Under the pieces are notes generated by a model. The model was not told where the DNA came from. It searched no databases and saw only the letters and a program-made list of their open reading frames with translations. Of a stretch of 53,353 nucleotides of DNA, positions 1 to 8,964 are shown piece by piece. A program made the translations under genes and the position numbers. Each line of letters starts with the position of its first letter. The first letter of the stretch is position 1. This stretch comes from an uncultured Prevotellaceae bacterium (GTDB lineage: Bacteria > Bacteroidota > Bacteroidia > Bacteroidales > Bacteroidaceae). The stretch spans positions 1 through 53,353 of the forward strand of contig CADCEQ010000014.1 of NCBI GenBank assembly GCA_902800435.1. Reading direction: 5' to 3'.

Positions 1-1
1 C

Positions 2-433
2 TACGAGGAACTGAAGAAGGCTTTCAACGACTGTCTGGTGGCGCAGGTCTATAGCAACTATCTCAAGGATCGCGACTATCAGGTGGACTACAGCGTGCTA
101 TTGGGCGCTCAGGGCCACTATTTGTGGGGGCGCTGGCTGGCAAGGGAATTTGATGTATATGAAATAAAGACCATTTGGTCGTACGAGGCCGACGGTACGC
201 TCTACGAATATGACGTAAAAGACCCGGTCTTTAACGACGAAGACGATATTTTCACCTACACCCCTGAATTAGTAGCCACGAGCAAATGGGCTGGTACGCT
301 GGCCTCGGTCTATGGGACAACCGTTTTCGACAAGACCGTGGGCTGGAGCCGATGGATACGCATGAACCGCCAGGAGCCATCGCTCTGGAGCAAGAGCGGT
401 TTCGAAGATGAACTGGATGATGACGACATCTAA
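2..433 (+). CDS. Hypothetical protein, 3' part only
   Basis: The frame is open from base 2 to the stop at 431-433, so this is the C-terminal 143 residues of a gene that begins outside the window. The protein is rich in aromatic and acidic residues and ends in an acidic tail (EDELDDDDI). I do not recognise a family. A GTG at 38 could act as a start, but the reading frame continues upstream of it without interruption, so a longer gene is more likely. The following glutamine synthetase gene has its own promoter, so the two are probably not one transcript. Confidence 0.6.
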   Translation, partial: YEELKKAFNDCLVAQVYSNYLKDRDYQVDYSVLLGAQGHYLWGRWLAREFDVYEIKTIWSYEADGTLYEYDVKDPVFNDEDDIFTYTPELVATSKWAGTLASVYGTTVFDKTVGWSRWIRMNRQEPSLWSKSGFEDELDDDDI

Positions 434-439
434 CATTTT

Positions 440-471
440 TTTGGTGGTTACACAAATAATTACTACCTTTG
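440..471 (+). promoter_or_regulatory. Bacteroidetes-type promoter of glnN
   Basis: TTTG at 440-443 and TACCTTTG at 464-471 are separated by 20 nt, matching the Bacteroidetes housekeeping promoter. The start codon of the glutamine synthetase gene lies 31 nt downstream. Confidence 0.75.
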
Positions 472-502
472 CAGCCGAAATTCAGACTTAAAGGCAAAAC
501 GA

Positions 503-2779
503 ATGAGCAGCAATTTAAGATTTCAGGTTGTCGAGGAGGCGTTCAAGAAGCGTGCCGTCGAGGTGAAAGTGCCCAAGGAGCGCCCGTCGGAGTTCTTCGG
601 CAAGTATGTCTTCGACCGCAAGAAGATGTACAAGTATCTGTCGAAGGACGTGTATGACACGATGATCAATGTGATGGACCACTCGGGAGGCGAGAACGGC
701 GCACGCCTCGACCGCTCGATAGCCGACGCCGTGGCCGCCGGCATGAAGCAGTGGGCCACGGAGATGGGCGTCACCCACTACACCCACTGGTTCCAGCCGC
801 TGACCGAGGGCACCGCCGAGAAGCACGACGCCTTCGTCGAGCACGACGGAAAGGGCGGCATGATCGAGAACTTCTCGGGCAAGCTGCTGGTGCAGCAGGA
901 ACCCGACGCCTCAAGCTTCCCCAACGGCGGCATACGCAACACATTCGAGGCCCGCGGCTACTCGGCCTGGGACCCCACAAGCCCCGTGTTCATCATCGAC
1001 GACACGCTCTGCATACCCACCATCTTCATAGCCTACACCGGCGAGGCACTAGACTACAAGGCCCCGCTGCTACGTGCACTCCATGCCGTCGACAAGGCTG
1101 CCACCGACGTCTGCCGCTACTTCTACGACGACGTGACGAAGGTGACCGTCAACCTCGGCTGGGAGCAGGAGTACTTCCTCGTCGACGAGGGACTCTACTC
1201 TGCACGCCCCGACCTGCTGATGACCGGCCGCACGCTGATGGGCCACGAGAGCGCCAAGAACCAACAGATGGACGACCACTACTTCGGCACCATCCCCGAC
1301 CGCGTGCAAGCATTCATGAAGGACCTTGAAATCCAGGCTCTTGAGCTGGCCATCCCCTGCAAGACGCGCCACAACGAGGTGGCTCCCAACCAGTTTGAGC
1401 TGGCGCCCATCTTCGAGGAGTGCAACCTGGCCGTCGACCACAACATGCTGCTGATGTCGCTCATGAAGAAGGTGGCCCGCAACCACGGCTTCCGCGTGCT
1501 GCTCCACGAGAAGCCCTTCGACGGCATCAACGGCTCGGGCAAGCACAACAACTGGAGCCTCTCGACCGACACGGGCGTGCTGCTGCATGCACCGGCCAAG
1601 AACGACCCGAACAATCCGGAAGCCACTGCCTTCGAGACGCTGCGCTTCGTGACGTTCATCGTCGAGACGCTGATGGCCGTCTATAAGCACAACGGGCTGC
1701 TAAAAGCCTCGATCATGAGCGCCACCAACGCCCACCGACTGGGCGGCAACGAGGCCCCGCCCGCCATCATCAGCTCGTTCCTCGGACAGTACGTGTCGGA
1801 GATGCTCGACTCCATTGAGCAGTCCTCAAACCTCAAGACTCAGAGCTCTGACCTGCAGCGCGAGATTGACATTCCGCAGATTCCCGACCTCATCGTCGAC
1901 AACACCGACCGCAACCGCACGTCACCCTTCGCCTTCACCGGCAATCGCTTCGAGTTCCGTGCGCCGGGTTCGAGCATCAACTGCGCCTCGGCCATGATTG
2001 CGCTGAACGCCGCGATGGCCGAAGCCCTCACGTCGTTCAAGCAGCGCGTCGACCAGCGCATAGCCCAGATTGCCAACGACCCGCTCTTTGCTCCCGTTGC
2101 CGACGGTTCGCCCTCGGGTCACACTGCCAAGTTCCACGCCATCATCGACGTGCTGCGCGAGGATATCAAGACCTGCAAGCCCATCCGCTTCGACGGCAAC
2201 GGCTACTCTGACGAGTGGGTCAGGGAGGCAGCCCGCCGTGGACTCGACGTCGAGAAGTCGTGTCCCGTCATCATCGAGCACTACCTCGACGACGCGTCGG
2301 TCAAGATGTTCGAGTCGACCAAGGTCATGACGCGCAAGGAGCTGGAGGCCCGCAACGAGGTGAAGTGGGAGATGTATGTCAAGACGGTGCAGATAGAGGC
2401 CCGCGTGCTGGGCGACCTGTCGATGAACCACATCATCCCCGTGTCGACACACTACCAGAGCCAGCTCATCAAGAACGTGCAGGGCATGAAGGACGTGTTC
2501 CCCGCCGACAAGGCCGAGCGGCTGTCGGCACGCAACATGAAGCTCATCGAGGAGATTGCCGAGCGCACCGAGCGCATTGAGCAGCTGGCCGAAGAACTGA
2601 CCGAGGCCCGCCGTATTGCCAACCGCATTCAGGACATCCACCAGCGCGCCATCCAGTACCATGACACCGTCTGCCCGAAGATGGAGGATATTCGCAGCGA
2701 GATTGACAAGCTGGAGCTGATTGTCGAGGACGGCCTCTGGACGCTGCCCAAATACCGCGAACTGTTGTTTATCAGATAA
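503..2779 (+). CDS. glnN: Type III glutamine synthetase
   Basis: Makes glutamine from glutamate, ammonia and ATP in the cytoplasm. The 758-residue product is close to the roughly 730 residues of GSIII enzymes and far longer than GSI or GSII. Family stretches are visible: WFQPLTEG near residue 93, GWEQEYFLVD near 218, NQFELAPIFEECN near 297 and the signature GSGKHNNWS near 345. The C-terminal third is helical and charged, as in other GSIII proteins. The ATG at 503 is the first one after a good promoter. GSIII is the usual glutamine synthetase of Bacteroides and Prevotella. Serine acetyltransferase follows after 27 nt, perhaps on the same transcript. Confidence 0.97.
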   Translation: MSSNLRFQVVEEAFKKRAVEVKVPKERPSEFFGKYVFDRKKMYKYLSKDVYDTMINVMDHSGGENGARLDRSIADAVAAGMKQWATEMGVTHYTHWFQPLTEGTAEKHDAFVEHDGKGGMIENFSGKLLVQQEPDASSFPNGGIRNTFEARGYSAWDPTSPVFIIDDTLCIPTIFIAYTGEALDYKAPLLRALHAVDKAATDVCRYFYDDVTKVTVNLGWEQEYFLVDEGLYSARPDLLMTGRTLMGHESAKNQQMDDHYFGTIPDRVQAFMKDLEIQALELAIPCKTRHNEVAPNQFELAPIFEECNLAVDHNMLLMSLMKKVARNHGFRVLLHEKPFDGINGSGKHNNWSLSTDTGVLLHAPAKNDPNNPEATAFETLRFVTFIVETLMAVYKHNGLLKASIMSATNAHRLGGNEAPPAIISSFLGQYVSEMLDSIEQSSNLKTQSSDLQREIDIPQIPDLIVDNTDRNRTSPFAFTGNRFEFRAPGSSINCASAMIALNAAMAEALTSFKQRVDQRIAQIANDPLFAPVADGSPSGHTAKFHAIIDVLREDIKTCKPIRFDGNGYSDEWVREAARRGLDVEKSCPVIIEHYLDDASVKMFESTKVMTRKELEARNEVKWEMYVKTVQIEARVLGDLSMNHIIPVSTHYQSQLIKNVQGMKDVFPADKAERLSARNMKLIEEIAERTERIEQLAEELTEARRIANRIQDIHQRAIQYHDTVCPKMEDIRSEIDKLELIVEDGLWTLPKYRELLFIR

Positions 2780-2806
2780 AGGTAAAAAGTAAAAGGGTAA
2801 AAAAGA

Positions 2807-3712
2807 ATGGGAAAGAAAGACATCAACGAGATACTGCAGCGCAACGTGGCCATCATGGCCGCCCACACCGAGAAGGAGGACAGCATGATGCCCGCCACGG
2901 GCGCGCCGCTGCCCTCGGTAGAGGAGGTGAAGCGCATCGTACAGCTGTCGAAGGTCATCATCTTCACCGACTACTTCCACAAGCGTCAGGCCGACGAGCA
3001 GATGCGCGCCTACGTCATCGGCGTCAACATGGAGGAGCTTTACGAGCTGCTGCGCCGGCAGATAGCCTGCGGCCTGCAGTTCTGCACGGAGTGCGGCTGC
3101 AACGTTGAGGAACAGGCCGAGGGACTCGCCCTGCGCTTCATCGACGAGCTGCCCGAAATCAAGCGTCTGCTCTACACCGACGTCCAGGCCATGTTCGACA
3201 ACGACCCGGCAGCGCAGACCTACGGCGAGGTCATCTTCAGCTACCCGGTGGTGAACACGATGACCCACTACCGCATAGCCCATGCCCTGCACCGGATGCA
3301 GATTCCCATCCTGCCCCGCATCATCACCGAGCAGGCCCACTCGAAGACGGGCATCGACATCCATCCCGGCGCACAGATTGGCGAGTACTTCGCCATCGAC
3401 CACGGCACGGGCGTCGTCATCGGCGAGACGTGCATCATCGGCCACCACGTCACGCTCTACCAGGGCGTCACCCTCGGTGCCAAGAGCTTCAAGTACGACG
3501 AGAACGGCAACATGCTCAACGTGCCGCGCCACCCCATCATCGAGGACCACGTCACCATCTACTCCAACGCGTCCATCCTGGGCCGCATCACCATCGGCCA
3601 CCACTCCGTCATCGGCGGCAACATCTGGGTGACAAACTCCGTGCCGCCCTACTCACGCATTCAGCAGTCGAAGGCCGTTGACACGTCGTTCCAGGGAGGG
3701 TTGGGGATTTAG
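2807..3712 (+). CDS. cysE: Serine O-acetyltransferase
   Basis: Transfers acetyl from acetyl-CoA to L-serine, the first step of cysteine synthesis. The 301-residue product has an N-terminal helical domain and a C-terminal left-handed beta-helix of hexapeptide repeats from about residue 180. Family residues are visible in HSKTGIDIHPGAQIG, DHGTGVVIGET and HHVTLYQGVTLGAKS. The length fits the long Bacteroidetes SATs. The 27-nt gap from glnN consists of an imperfect repeat of the word GTAAAAAG and no promoter is visible, so co-transcription with glnN is possible. The downstream intergenic region holds a repeat array and a large inverted repeat shared with the convergent permease gene. Confidence 0.93.
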   Translation: MGKKDINEILQRNVAIMAAHTEKEDSMMPATGAPLPSVEEVKRIVQLSKVIIFTDYFHKRQADEQMRAYVIGVNMEELYELLRRQIACGLQFCTECGCNVEEQAEGLALRFIDELPEIKRLLYTDVQAMFDNDPAAQTYGEVIFSYPVVNTMTHYRIAHALHRMQIPILPRIITEQAHSKTGIDIHPGAQIGEYFAIDHGTGVVIGETCIIGHHVTLYQGVTLGAKSFKYDENGNMLNVPRHPIIEDHVTIYSNASILGRITIGHHSVIGGNIWVTNSVPPYSRIQQSKAVDTSFQGGLGI

Positions 3713-3734
3713 TGTAAAGTGGCGACTTTCGCCC

Positions 3735-3810
3735 AAAAGGCGGTGCCTTTTGTCCAAAACCCGGCGGGTTTTGCCGATAAACCGGCGGGTTTTGCGTAAA
3801 AGGCGCCGGT
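3735..3810. repeat. GC-core palindrome array (about 21-nt spacing)
   Basis: Four short palindromic cores with A/T edges follow one another: AAAAGGCGGTGCCTTTT at 3735, AAAACCCGGCGGGTTTT at 3756, AAACCGGCGGGTTTT at 3779 and AAAAGGCGCCGG at 3798. Core spacing is 21, 23 and 19 nt. It belongs to the array family also seen near 16.7, 17.7, 31.6, 43.5 and 46.9 kb. The region 3811-3928 holds only the direct repeat 'ggtgtcggttca' and nothing else recognised. Confidence 0.8.
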
Positions 3811-3928
3811 TCTTTGTGAGGTGTCGGTTCAGGTGTCGGTTCCCGCGATCAGCAATGGTCAGCGCGCCCTTTTTCCTGTTGGTTCAGCAGCTCATTTCGC
3901 TATCATGATTGTCATTTGCACTTTTTAT

Positions 3929-3995
3929 CCTACACTTCCTACACTTCCTACACCTAAAAAAGTTCAACAGGTGTCAGAAGTGTCGGAAGTGTTGG
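3929..3995. repeat. Inverted pair of tandem 9-bp words between convergent genes
   Basis: The left arm (3929-3954) is three copies of a CTACACTTC-like word; the right arm (3970-3995) is the inverted version, GGTGTCAGAAGTGTC and on. The two 26-nt arms pair with about 4 mismatches around a 15-nt loop. It lies 20 nt from the stop of the minus-strand permease gene and after the plus-strand cysE gene, so it may end transcription in both directions. Confidence 0.7.
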
Positions 3996-4015
3996 TTGTT
4001 TCCCGTGAAAGACAA

Positions 4016-5290
4016 TTATTCGCGCGAGGCCTTCTTGCCGAACTCCGGGTCAATCTTCAGGCAGGCGGTGACGGCGTAGGTCATGGCGCAGGCCAGCATG
4101 ACGATGATGAAGAACATGCGGTAGCCGACAGACTCCTGAAGGGCACCGGCGAAGAGGCCGGGAATCATCATCGACAGGGCCATGAAGGCGGTGCAGAGGG
4201 CGTAGTGCGACGTCTTGTGCTCGCCCTGGCTATAATAAATAAGGTATAGCATGTAGGCCGAGAATCCGAAGCCGTAGCCGAACTGCTCGATGAAGACGCA
4301 GACGCTGATGGTGACCAGGCTCGAAGGCAGCAGGTAGGCCAGCAGCACGTAGACGATGTCGGGCAGCGTGATGGCCAGCACCATCGGCCATAGCCAGCGC
4401 TTCAGGCCGTCGCGGCTGGCGCAGAAACCGCCGAGTATGCCGCCGATGGTGAGTCCGATGACGCCCACCGTGCCCTGCACCAAGCCGTATTCGCCGTCGC
4501 TCAGTCCGAGGCCGCCGTTGTGGGGCGCATCGACCAGAAAGAGGGCAGAGACCTTGGCCAGCAGTCCCTCGGGCATGCGGTAGAAGAGCATGAAGCAGAT
4601 GCCCGCCAGCACCTGCGGCTTCTGGAAGAAGGTGATGAGCGTCTGGCAGAACTCATTCCAGATGCCGCTGACGGTCTTCGTCTGCTTCTCGCTGTCCTCC
4701 GAGGGGCGCGGCAGTATCCAGTTGTGGTAGAGCCAGAAGGCGATGAAGAGTCCCGCCATGAGGTAGAAGACGAGGCTCCACGAGTAGCGTATGCTGCGGG
4801 TGATGACCTGCAGGGCACCGGCCAGTCCGACAAGCAGTCCCGATGAGAAGATGGTGGCTATGCGGTAGAACGTTGAGCGTATGCCCACGAAGTAGGCCTG
4901 CTCGTGCTCGTCGAGTCCCATCATGTAGAAGCCGTCGGCGGCAATGTCGTGGGTGGCGCTGGCGAAGGCCATCAGCCAGAAGAAGCAGAGCGTGCCCTGC
5001 AGCCACCACGACACGGGGATGGTGAAGGCGACGCCGCCAAGGGCAGCACCGACGAGCAGCTGCATGGTGACTATCCACCAGCGTTTGGATTTCATCATGT
5101 CGACAAAGGGACTCCACAGCGGCTTGATGACCCACGGCAGGTAGAGCCACGAGGTGTAGAGGGTGATGTCGGTGTTCGACATGCCCATCCGCTTATAGAG
5201 GATGAGCGAGATGGTCATGACTGCCACGTAGGGCACGCCTTCGGCGAAGTAGAGTGTGGGCACCCATGCCCACGGGTTTCTTTTATTCAT
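4016..5290 (-). CDS. ampG: AmpG-like muropeptide permease (MFS)
   Basis: Major facilitator protein of 424 residues with about 12 hydrophobic segments. The start WAWVPTLYFAEGVPYVAV and the stretch FASATHDIAADGFYM are typical of AmpG, the inner membrane importer of anhydro-muropeptides released from peptidoglycan. The ATG at 5290 was chosen because the 28 extra upstream residues are not hydrophobic and lie inside the preceding gene. The gene overlaps the 3' end of the SpoIID-domain gene by 8 nt, so the two are co-translated. This pairing of a putative peptidoglycan-cleaving domain with a muropeptide importer suggests cell wall recycling. AmpG is called from sequence similarity; substrate is inferred. 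Confidence 0.85.
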   Translation of the reverse strand: MNKRNPWAWVPTLYFAEGVPYVAVMTISLILYKRMGMSNTDITLYTSWLYLPWVIKPLWSPFVDMMKSKRWWIVTMQLLVGAALGGVAFTIPVSWWLQGTLCFFWLMAFASATHDIAADGFYMMGLDEHEQAYFVGIRSTFYRIATIFSSGLLVGLAGALQVITRSIRYSWSLVFYLMAGLFIAFWLYHNWILPRPSEDSEKQTKTVSGIWNEFCQTLITFFQKPQVLAGICFMLFYRMPEGLLAKVSALFLVDAPHNGGLGLSDGEYGLVQGTVGVIGLTIGGILGGFCASRDGLKRWLWPMVLAITLPDIVYVLLAYLLPSSLVTISVCVFIEQFGYGFGFSAYMLYLIYYSQGEHKTSHYALCTAFMALSMMIPGLFAGALQESVGYRMFFIIVMLACAMTYAVTACLKIDPEFGKKASRE

Positions 5291-8200
5291 AGTTCTTCTT
5301 GATTTCAGCGTTGCGGTAGTAATAGAGAAGTATCTCGTCGTAGGTCTTGCCCTGCTCGCCCATGACGGCGGCACCTATCTGGCAGAGTCCCACGCCGTGG
5401 CCCCAGCCGCGACCGTGGAGGATGAAGCTGGTGCCGTCGCGCTCGACGTCGAAGGCCGAGCTGTAGAGGTGGCTCTCGCTCAGCGTGCGGCGTATCTCGA
5501 GTTCCTTGCCGATGGTGAACGAGCGCTTGGAGCCGACGATGCGGAGCTTCCAAATGCGTCCGCTGCGGCCACGCTCCAGGGGTTCGAGGTCGAGGATGTC
5601 GCCGAGGTCGATCTTCAGCTTGTGGCTGACCAACTCAGTCAGTTCGCGCTGCGTGTAACGGACCGTCCAGCGGTAGAAGTCGGGCGTCTCCTGGTCGTAG
5701 TCGTTGAGCACCTGCGACAGGATATGGCGGTCGGTGGTGTCGCAGTAGGGACAGGACACCGACGTGAGGTAGGGCTTGGGCGTGTTCTCCCAGCAGTACT
5801 GGAACTCCTCCGTCCGTCCGCCGCAGCACTTCGAGAAGCGGGTGTCGCAGATTTCGCCGTCGTAGGTCAGAATCTGGCCACGCGTCTGACGGACGGCCTC
5901 GACCACCGAGGGGTTCTCGGCATTGGTAATGCCCTGATAGCGCTGGCAGTGGTCGTCGGCGCAGACGTCGAAGATGGTGTGGTCCTCGCGGTCGTACCAG
6001 CGGATGAGCTCGTCGTCCTTCTTCGTGAACGAGAAGAAGTTGTCGCCGCCCGTGCTCATGCGGCGGCGCTTCTCCATCTGTGCCAGGAGCCACGAGCGGC
6101 TGATGACGGCGTGGGCCTTGAGCAGTTCGGGCGACGACGTGGCCGACATCTCGCTCGAGATGACGCTGGTGAGGTAGCGCTCGACGGGCAGTTCGTTGAT
6201 GGCCGTGATATGGTCGCTGTCGACGACCAGTCGCAGCGAGCCGTTGAAGCGCTGCGTCTGCTTGCGCTCCCAATGGAAGCCCACGCCGATGGTGACATCG
6301 TGCAGCGAGAACGAGGCATCGGCCGACTGCGGCATGAAGAGCAGCTCGTGATACTGCTGGCCGCGCCAGAGGAGGCCACCCTCGCTGAACTCCACCACCT
6401 GCTCGCCCGTGTAGGCAGCGCCCTTGGCGGTGTAGGGGGCATTGAGGTTGAAGACAATCTTCTGGCCGCTGACGATGCCGACGCTGACCGTCGGCTCCTT
6501 GGCAAGAATCGGGGAGAAGTTAGCGATGTGTGAGGGTGCCTTCAGCTTTTCTATCACATTGGCGAAGGCTTCTTCCGACAGCGCCACTTCCTTCAGAATG
6601 GCAATGGCCTGCTCGGCCGTGAGTGACTCGAAGTCAGCTTCACGCGGGGTGATGATGAGGCCCGCCATATCGATGGCACCGGGCGATACGAGCACCTCGC
6701 CGTAGCAGTCGGGGCGGTGCTTTTCGCGGGGGAACACCGCCGAGAGGTATTCGCCGTCGCGACTCCACGCCACGATGTTCATCATCGGCTCCGTCTCGTC
6801 GCTCCGGCAGGGCAGGGCCGCATACAGGCGGCGGAACAGCTGCTCACCCGACTCACGGCTGCGGCTGCGGATGACCAGAGCCGGACAGGGATAGTCGTTG
6901 ATGACGGAGATGCCTTCGTCGTCGGCGAGGCAGACCACCGGCGTCAGTTCGCGTGCCATGCGCTGCCAAGAGTCCAGCAGCGGCAGCACGCCCGGGACGC
7001 CGGCCTGCAGATGGGCATGGTCGGGGGCTGAGGCGCCGCACTTCGGACCGTTGTAGAAGACCATCAGCTCGGGATAACTGCCCAGCAGCCGGTAGATCTC
7101 GCCGTACATGTCCTTGATGGCCTGCGGGCGGTGCTTCAGCGTAGGCAGGGTGAAGTGCATGGGCAGGATGGGAAACGGGTTGACCAGCAGTTCCCACTTG
7201 CCGTCGACCGTCCGCTTCAGCTGTTCGGCGGGGCGGTTCTGGGCACAGAGGAAGCAGGGTCGCTCGCTGAGGCTGCGGCTGTCGATCTTGGCTCCCGTCG
7301 AGCCGATGCGGGCGGGGTTCCATTGCAGCACGACCGTGGCAGTGCCGTCGCTGAGCTCGCGCGTCTTGACGCTGTTCAGCTCGCGGTAGCGGCGGCGCAC
7401 GTCGGGCCACGTCGCAAGCTGGCGGTCGAAGAAGCGCTGCAGGGGCGACTCGGGCATGGCCAGGTCGGCCTTGCCGGCCACCATGCGCTGGCGGGCCTCA
7501 ATCTCGAGCGTGCGCAGGCGATCTTTATATAGGTTGTTAGCGTTGACCTTCTCAACGGAGAGGGCAGCGTCGCTGTTGCCGCCCCAGCGGCGGCAGAGGT
7601 ACAGCTCGTCGAAGATGCGCCCGATGCGATAGTGGCGCGAGAAAGCCAGACCGAGGGCATAGTCCTCGCCGTAGCTGGTATTGGGAAACTGCAGCTGGCG
7701 CAGTATTGGTGTGAAGAAGGCACGGGGCGCGCCGAGGCCGTTGATGCGCAGGGCGTTGTTGGGGCCGTTCTCGTCGGTCCACTCGCGGTGGTCGATGAGT
7801 CCGGGCGGCAGCGTGTTCAGGTCGAAGTCGCACATGCGGTAGCTGCCGATGACCATCGCTGCCTGCTGCTTGCGGAAAGCGTCGACCACCTGCTGCAGCG
7901 TCGAGGGCGACGAGTAGAGGTCGTCGGAGTCGAGCTGCACGGCGAAGCGGCCGCAGCGGGGGTCGTTGATGGCCTCGTTCCAGCAGCCGCCGATGCCGAG
8001 GTCGTGGCGGGCGGGGGTGATGACGTTCAGTTTGTTGCCATAATATGGCAACATACGGGACAGGATGGCGGTGGTGCCGTCGGTGGAGTGGTTGTCGACG
8101 ACGATGACATTATATTTAAAGGTGGTCTTCTGCTCCAGGGCACTGCCGACGGCATCGGCAATGGTCTTGGCGCGGTTGAAGACGGGAATGACGACCGAGG

Positions 8201-8864
8201 CCTCGACCGGGAACTCCTGTTCGCCGAAGTCGGGCGTGCGGTAGTAGGAGGGGTCGATCTTGGCACCGATGGCAGCCAGGTGGGCCGTGGCGGCCTGCTC
8301 CATCTCCACCTGCACCTCGCGGTTGCGCGGATTGACGTAGTCGAACTGCTTGACGCCGGAGGCCCGCGTGTCGAGCTCCTCCTCGGTGTACAGCGGCTCG
8401 TTGAGGTGCAGCAGCTGTCCCTCACGGCTGAGGAACAGGCGCAGGGCGTAGAGGCCGGCATACTGATAGTCGGGGCTGTCGGCCTGGGCGAAGGCTTGCA
8501 GCAGCTGCATCTTGACGAGCCACAGTGAGCCGAAGTCGAAGTCGTCGCGGATAGAGCCGAGCTGGTAGTCGATGGCGGGATGGCCCCGGCGGTCGGCATA
8601 GACGAGTGCGGCTCCAGAGTCGACGGCCACGCGGAGCATGCGCTCGAGCGCGCCCTGCCCTAACGTGACGGCGGCAGGCTTGGTAAACAGCAGGACGTAG
8701 GGCGCCTGCGCGCGCGCCGCCATGCCTTTGACGGCACTTGCGGCGGCCATCCCTTCAGTCCAGAAAATATGCCTCACTGCCCTGCTTTCGCTGAGCTGCG
8801 CCACGACTGGCGCCATCGCCTCGCGGTCGAAGTCGGGGAGGAAGCAATCAATCATTTGTCTCAT
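5283..8864 (-). CDS. Glycosyltransferase 2 - DUF4922 - SpoIID/LytB fusion protein
   Basis: A 1,193-residue protein with three parts. Residues 1-450: a glycosyltransferase 2 fold (SVVIPVFNRAKTI, then the DxD-like QLDSDDLY about 90 residues later), preceded by a GT-like half domain. Residues about 480-740: DUF4922, with CFLCAQNRP and the HIT-type nucleotide-binding motif DHAHLQAG. Residues about 790-1193: a SpoIID/LytB domain, with LPVERYLTSVISSEM carrying the likely catalytic Glu and the terminal GRGWGHGVGLCQIGA. SpoIID enzymes cleave stem-less glycan strands. No signal peptide is visible. ATG 8864 was chosen over the TTG at 8885, because the promoter box sits at 8883-8890; ATG 8855 is possible. 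It overlaps ampG. Confidence 0.85.
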   Translation of the reverse strand: MRQMIDCFLPDFDREAMAPVVAQLSESRAVRHIFWTEGMAAASAVKGMAARAQAPYVLLFTKPAAVTLGQGALERMLRVAVDSGAALVYADRRGHPAIDYQLGSIRDDFDFGSLWLVKMQLLQAFAQADSPDYQYAGLYALRLFLSREGQLLHLNEPLYTEEELDTRASGVKQFDYVNPRNREVQVEMEQAATAHLAAIGAKIDPSYYRTPDFGEQEFPVEASVVIPVFNRAKTIADAVGSALEQKTTFKYNVIVVDNHSTDGTTAILSRMLPYYGNKLNVITPARHDLGIGGCWNEAINDPRCGRFAVQLDSDDLYSSPSTLQQVVDAFRKQQAAMVIGSYRMCDFDLNTLPPGLIDHREWTDENGPNNALRINGLGAPRAFFTPILRQLQFPNTSYGEDYALGLAFSRHYRIGRIFDELYLCRRWGGNSDAALSVEKVNANNLYKDRLRTLEIEARQRMVAGKADLAMPESPLQRFFDRQLATWPDVRRRYRELNSVKTRELSDGTATVVLQWNPARIGSTGAKIDSRSLSERPCFLCAQNRPAEQLKRTVDGKWELLVNPFPILPMHFTLPTLKHRPQAIKDMYGEIYRLLGSYPELMVFYNGPKCGASAPDHAHLQAGVPGVLPLLDSWQRMARELTPVVCLADDEGISVINDYPCPALVIRSRSRESGEQLFRRLYAALPCRSDETEPMMNIVAWSRDGEYLSAVFPREKHRPDCYGEVLVSPGAIDMAGLIITPREADFESLTAEQAIAILKEVALSEEAFANVIEKLKAPSHIANFSPILAKEPTVSVGIVSGQKIVFNLNAPYTAKGAAYTGEQVVEFSEGGLLWRGQQYHELLFMPQSADASFSLHDVTIGVGFHWERKQTQRFNGSLRLVVDSDHITAINELPVERYLTSVISSEMSATSSPELLKAHAVISRSWLLAQMEKRRRMSTGGDNFFSFTKKDDELIRWYDREDHTIFDVCADDHCQRYQGITNAENPSVVEAVRQTRGQILTYDGEICDTRFSKCCGGRTEEFQYCWENTPKPYLTSVSCPYCDTTDRHILSQVLNDYDQETPDFYRWTVRYTQRELTELVSHKLKIDLGDILDLEPLERGRSGRIWKLRIVGSKRSFTIGKELEIRRTLSESHLYSSAFDVERDGTSFILHGRGWGHGVGLCQIGAAVMGEQGKTYDEILLYYYRNAEIKKNYE

Positions 8865-8882
8865 ATTCCTAAAAATTTCTTG

Positions 8883-8890
8883 CAAAAATA
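8883..8890 (-). promoter_or_regulatory. -7 box for the GT2-DUF4922-SpoIID gene
   Basis: Read on the minus strand the bases are TATTTTTG, which fits TAnnTTTG. The ATG at 8864 is 18 nt downstream. The upstream TTTG element is weak. Confidence 0.5.
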
Positions 8891-8933
8891 CAAATTATTT
8901 CTGTAACAGGAGAATGATTTAAGAAGTTTTTCG

Positions 8934-8941
8934 TAACTTTG
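8934..8941 (+). promoter_or_regulatory. -7 box for rlmN
   Basis: TAACTTTG fits TAnnTTTG and lies 23 nt before the rlmN ATG. It is back to back with the minus-strand promoter at 8883-8890, so about 45 bp serves both divergent units. Confidence 0.6.
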
Positions 8942-8964
8942 CACGCAAATTACGATAGACAGTA

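Noticed and set aside
1922..3604. A 560-codon minus-strand frame across glnN and the serine acetyltransferase gene
   Set aside because: Mirror of two strong plus-strand genes in GC-rich DNA; its translation is Val/Leu/Asp/His-rich low-complexity sequence with no family motif.
5256..6533. A 425-codon plus-strand frame opposite the SpoIID-domain gene
   Set aside because: Antisense shadow; the minus strand has clear domain motifs throughout.
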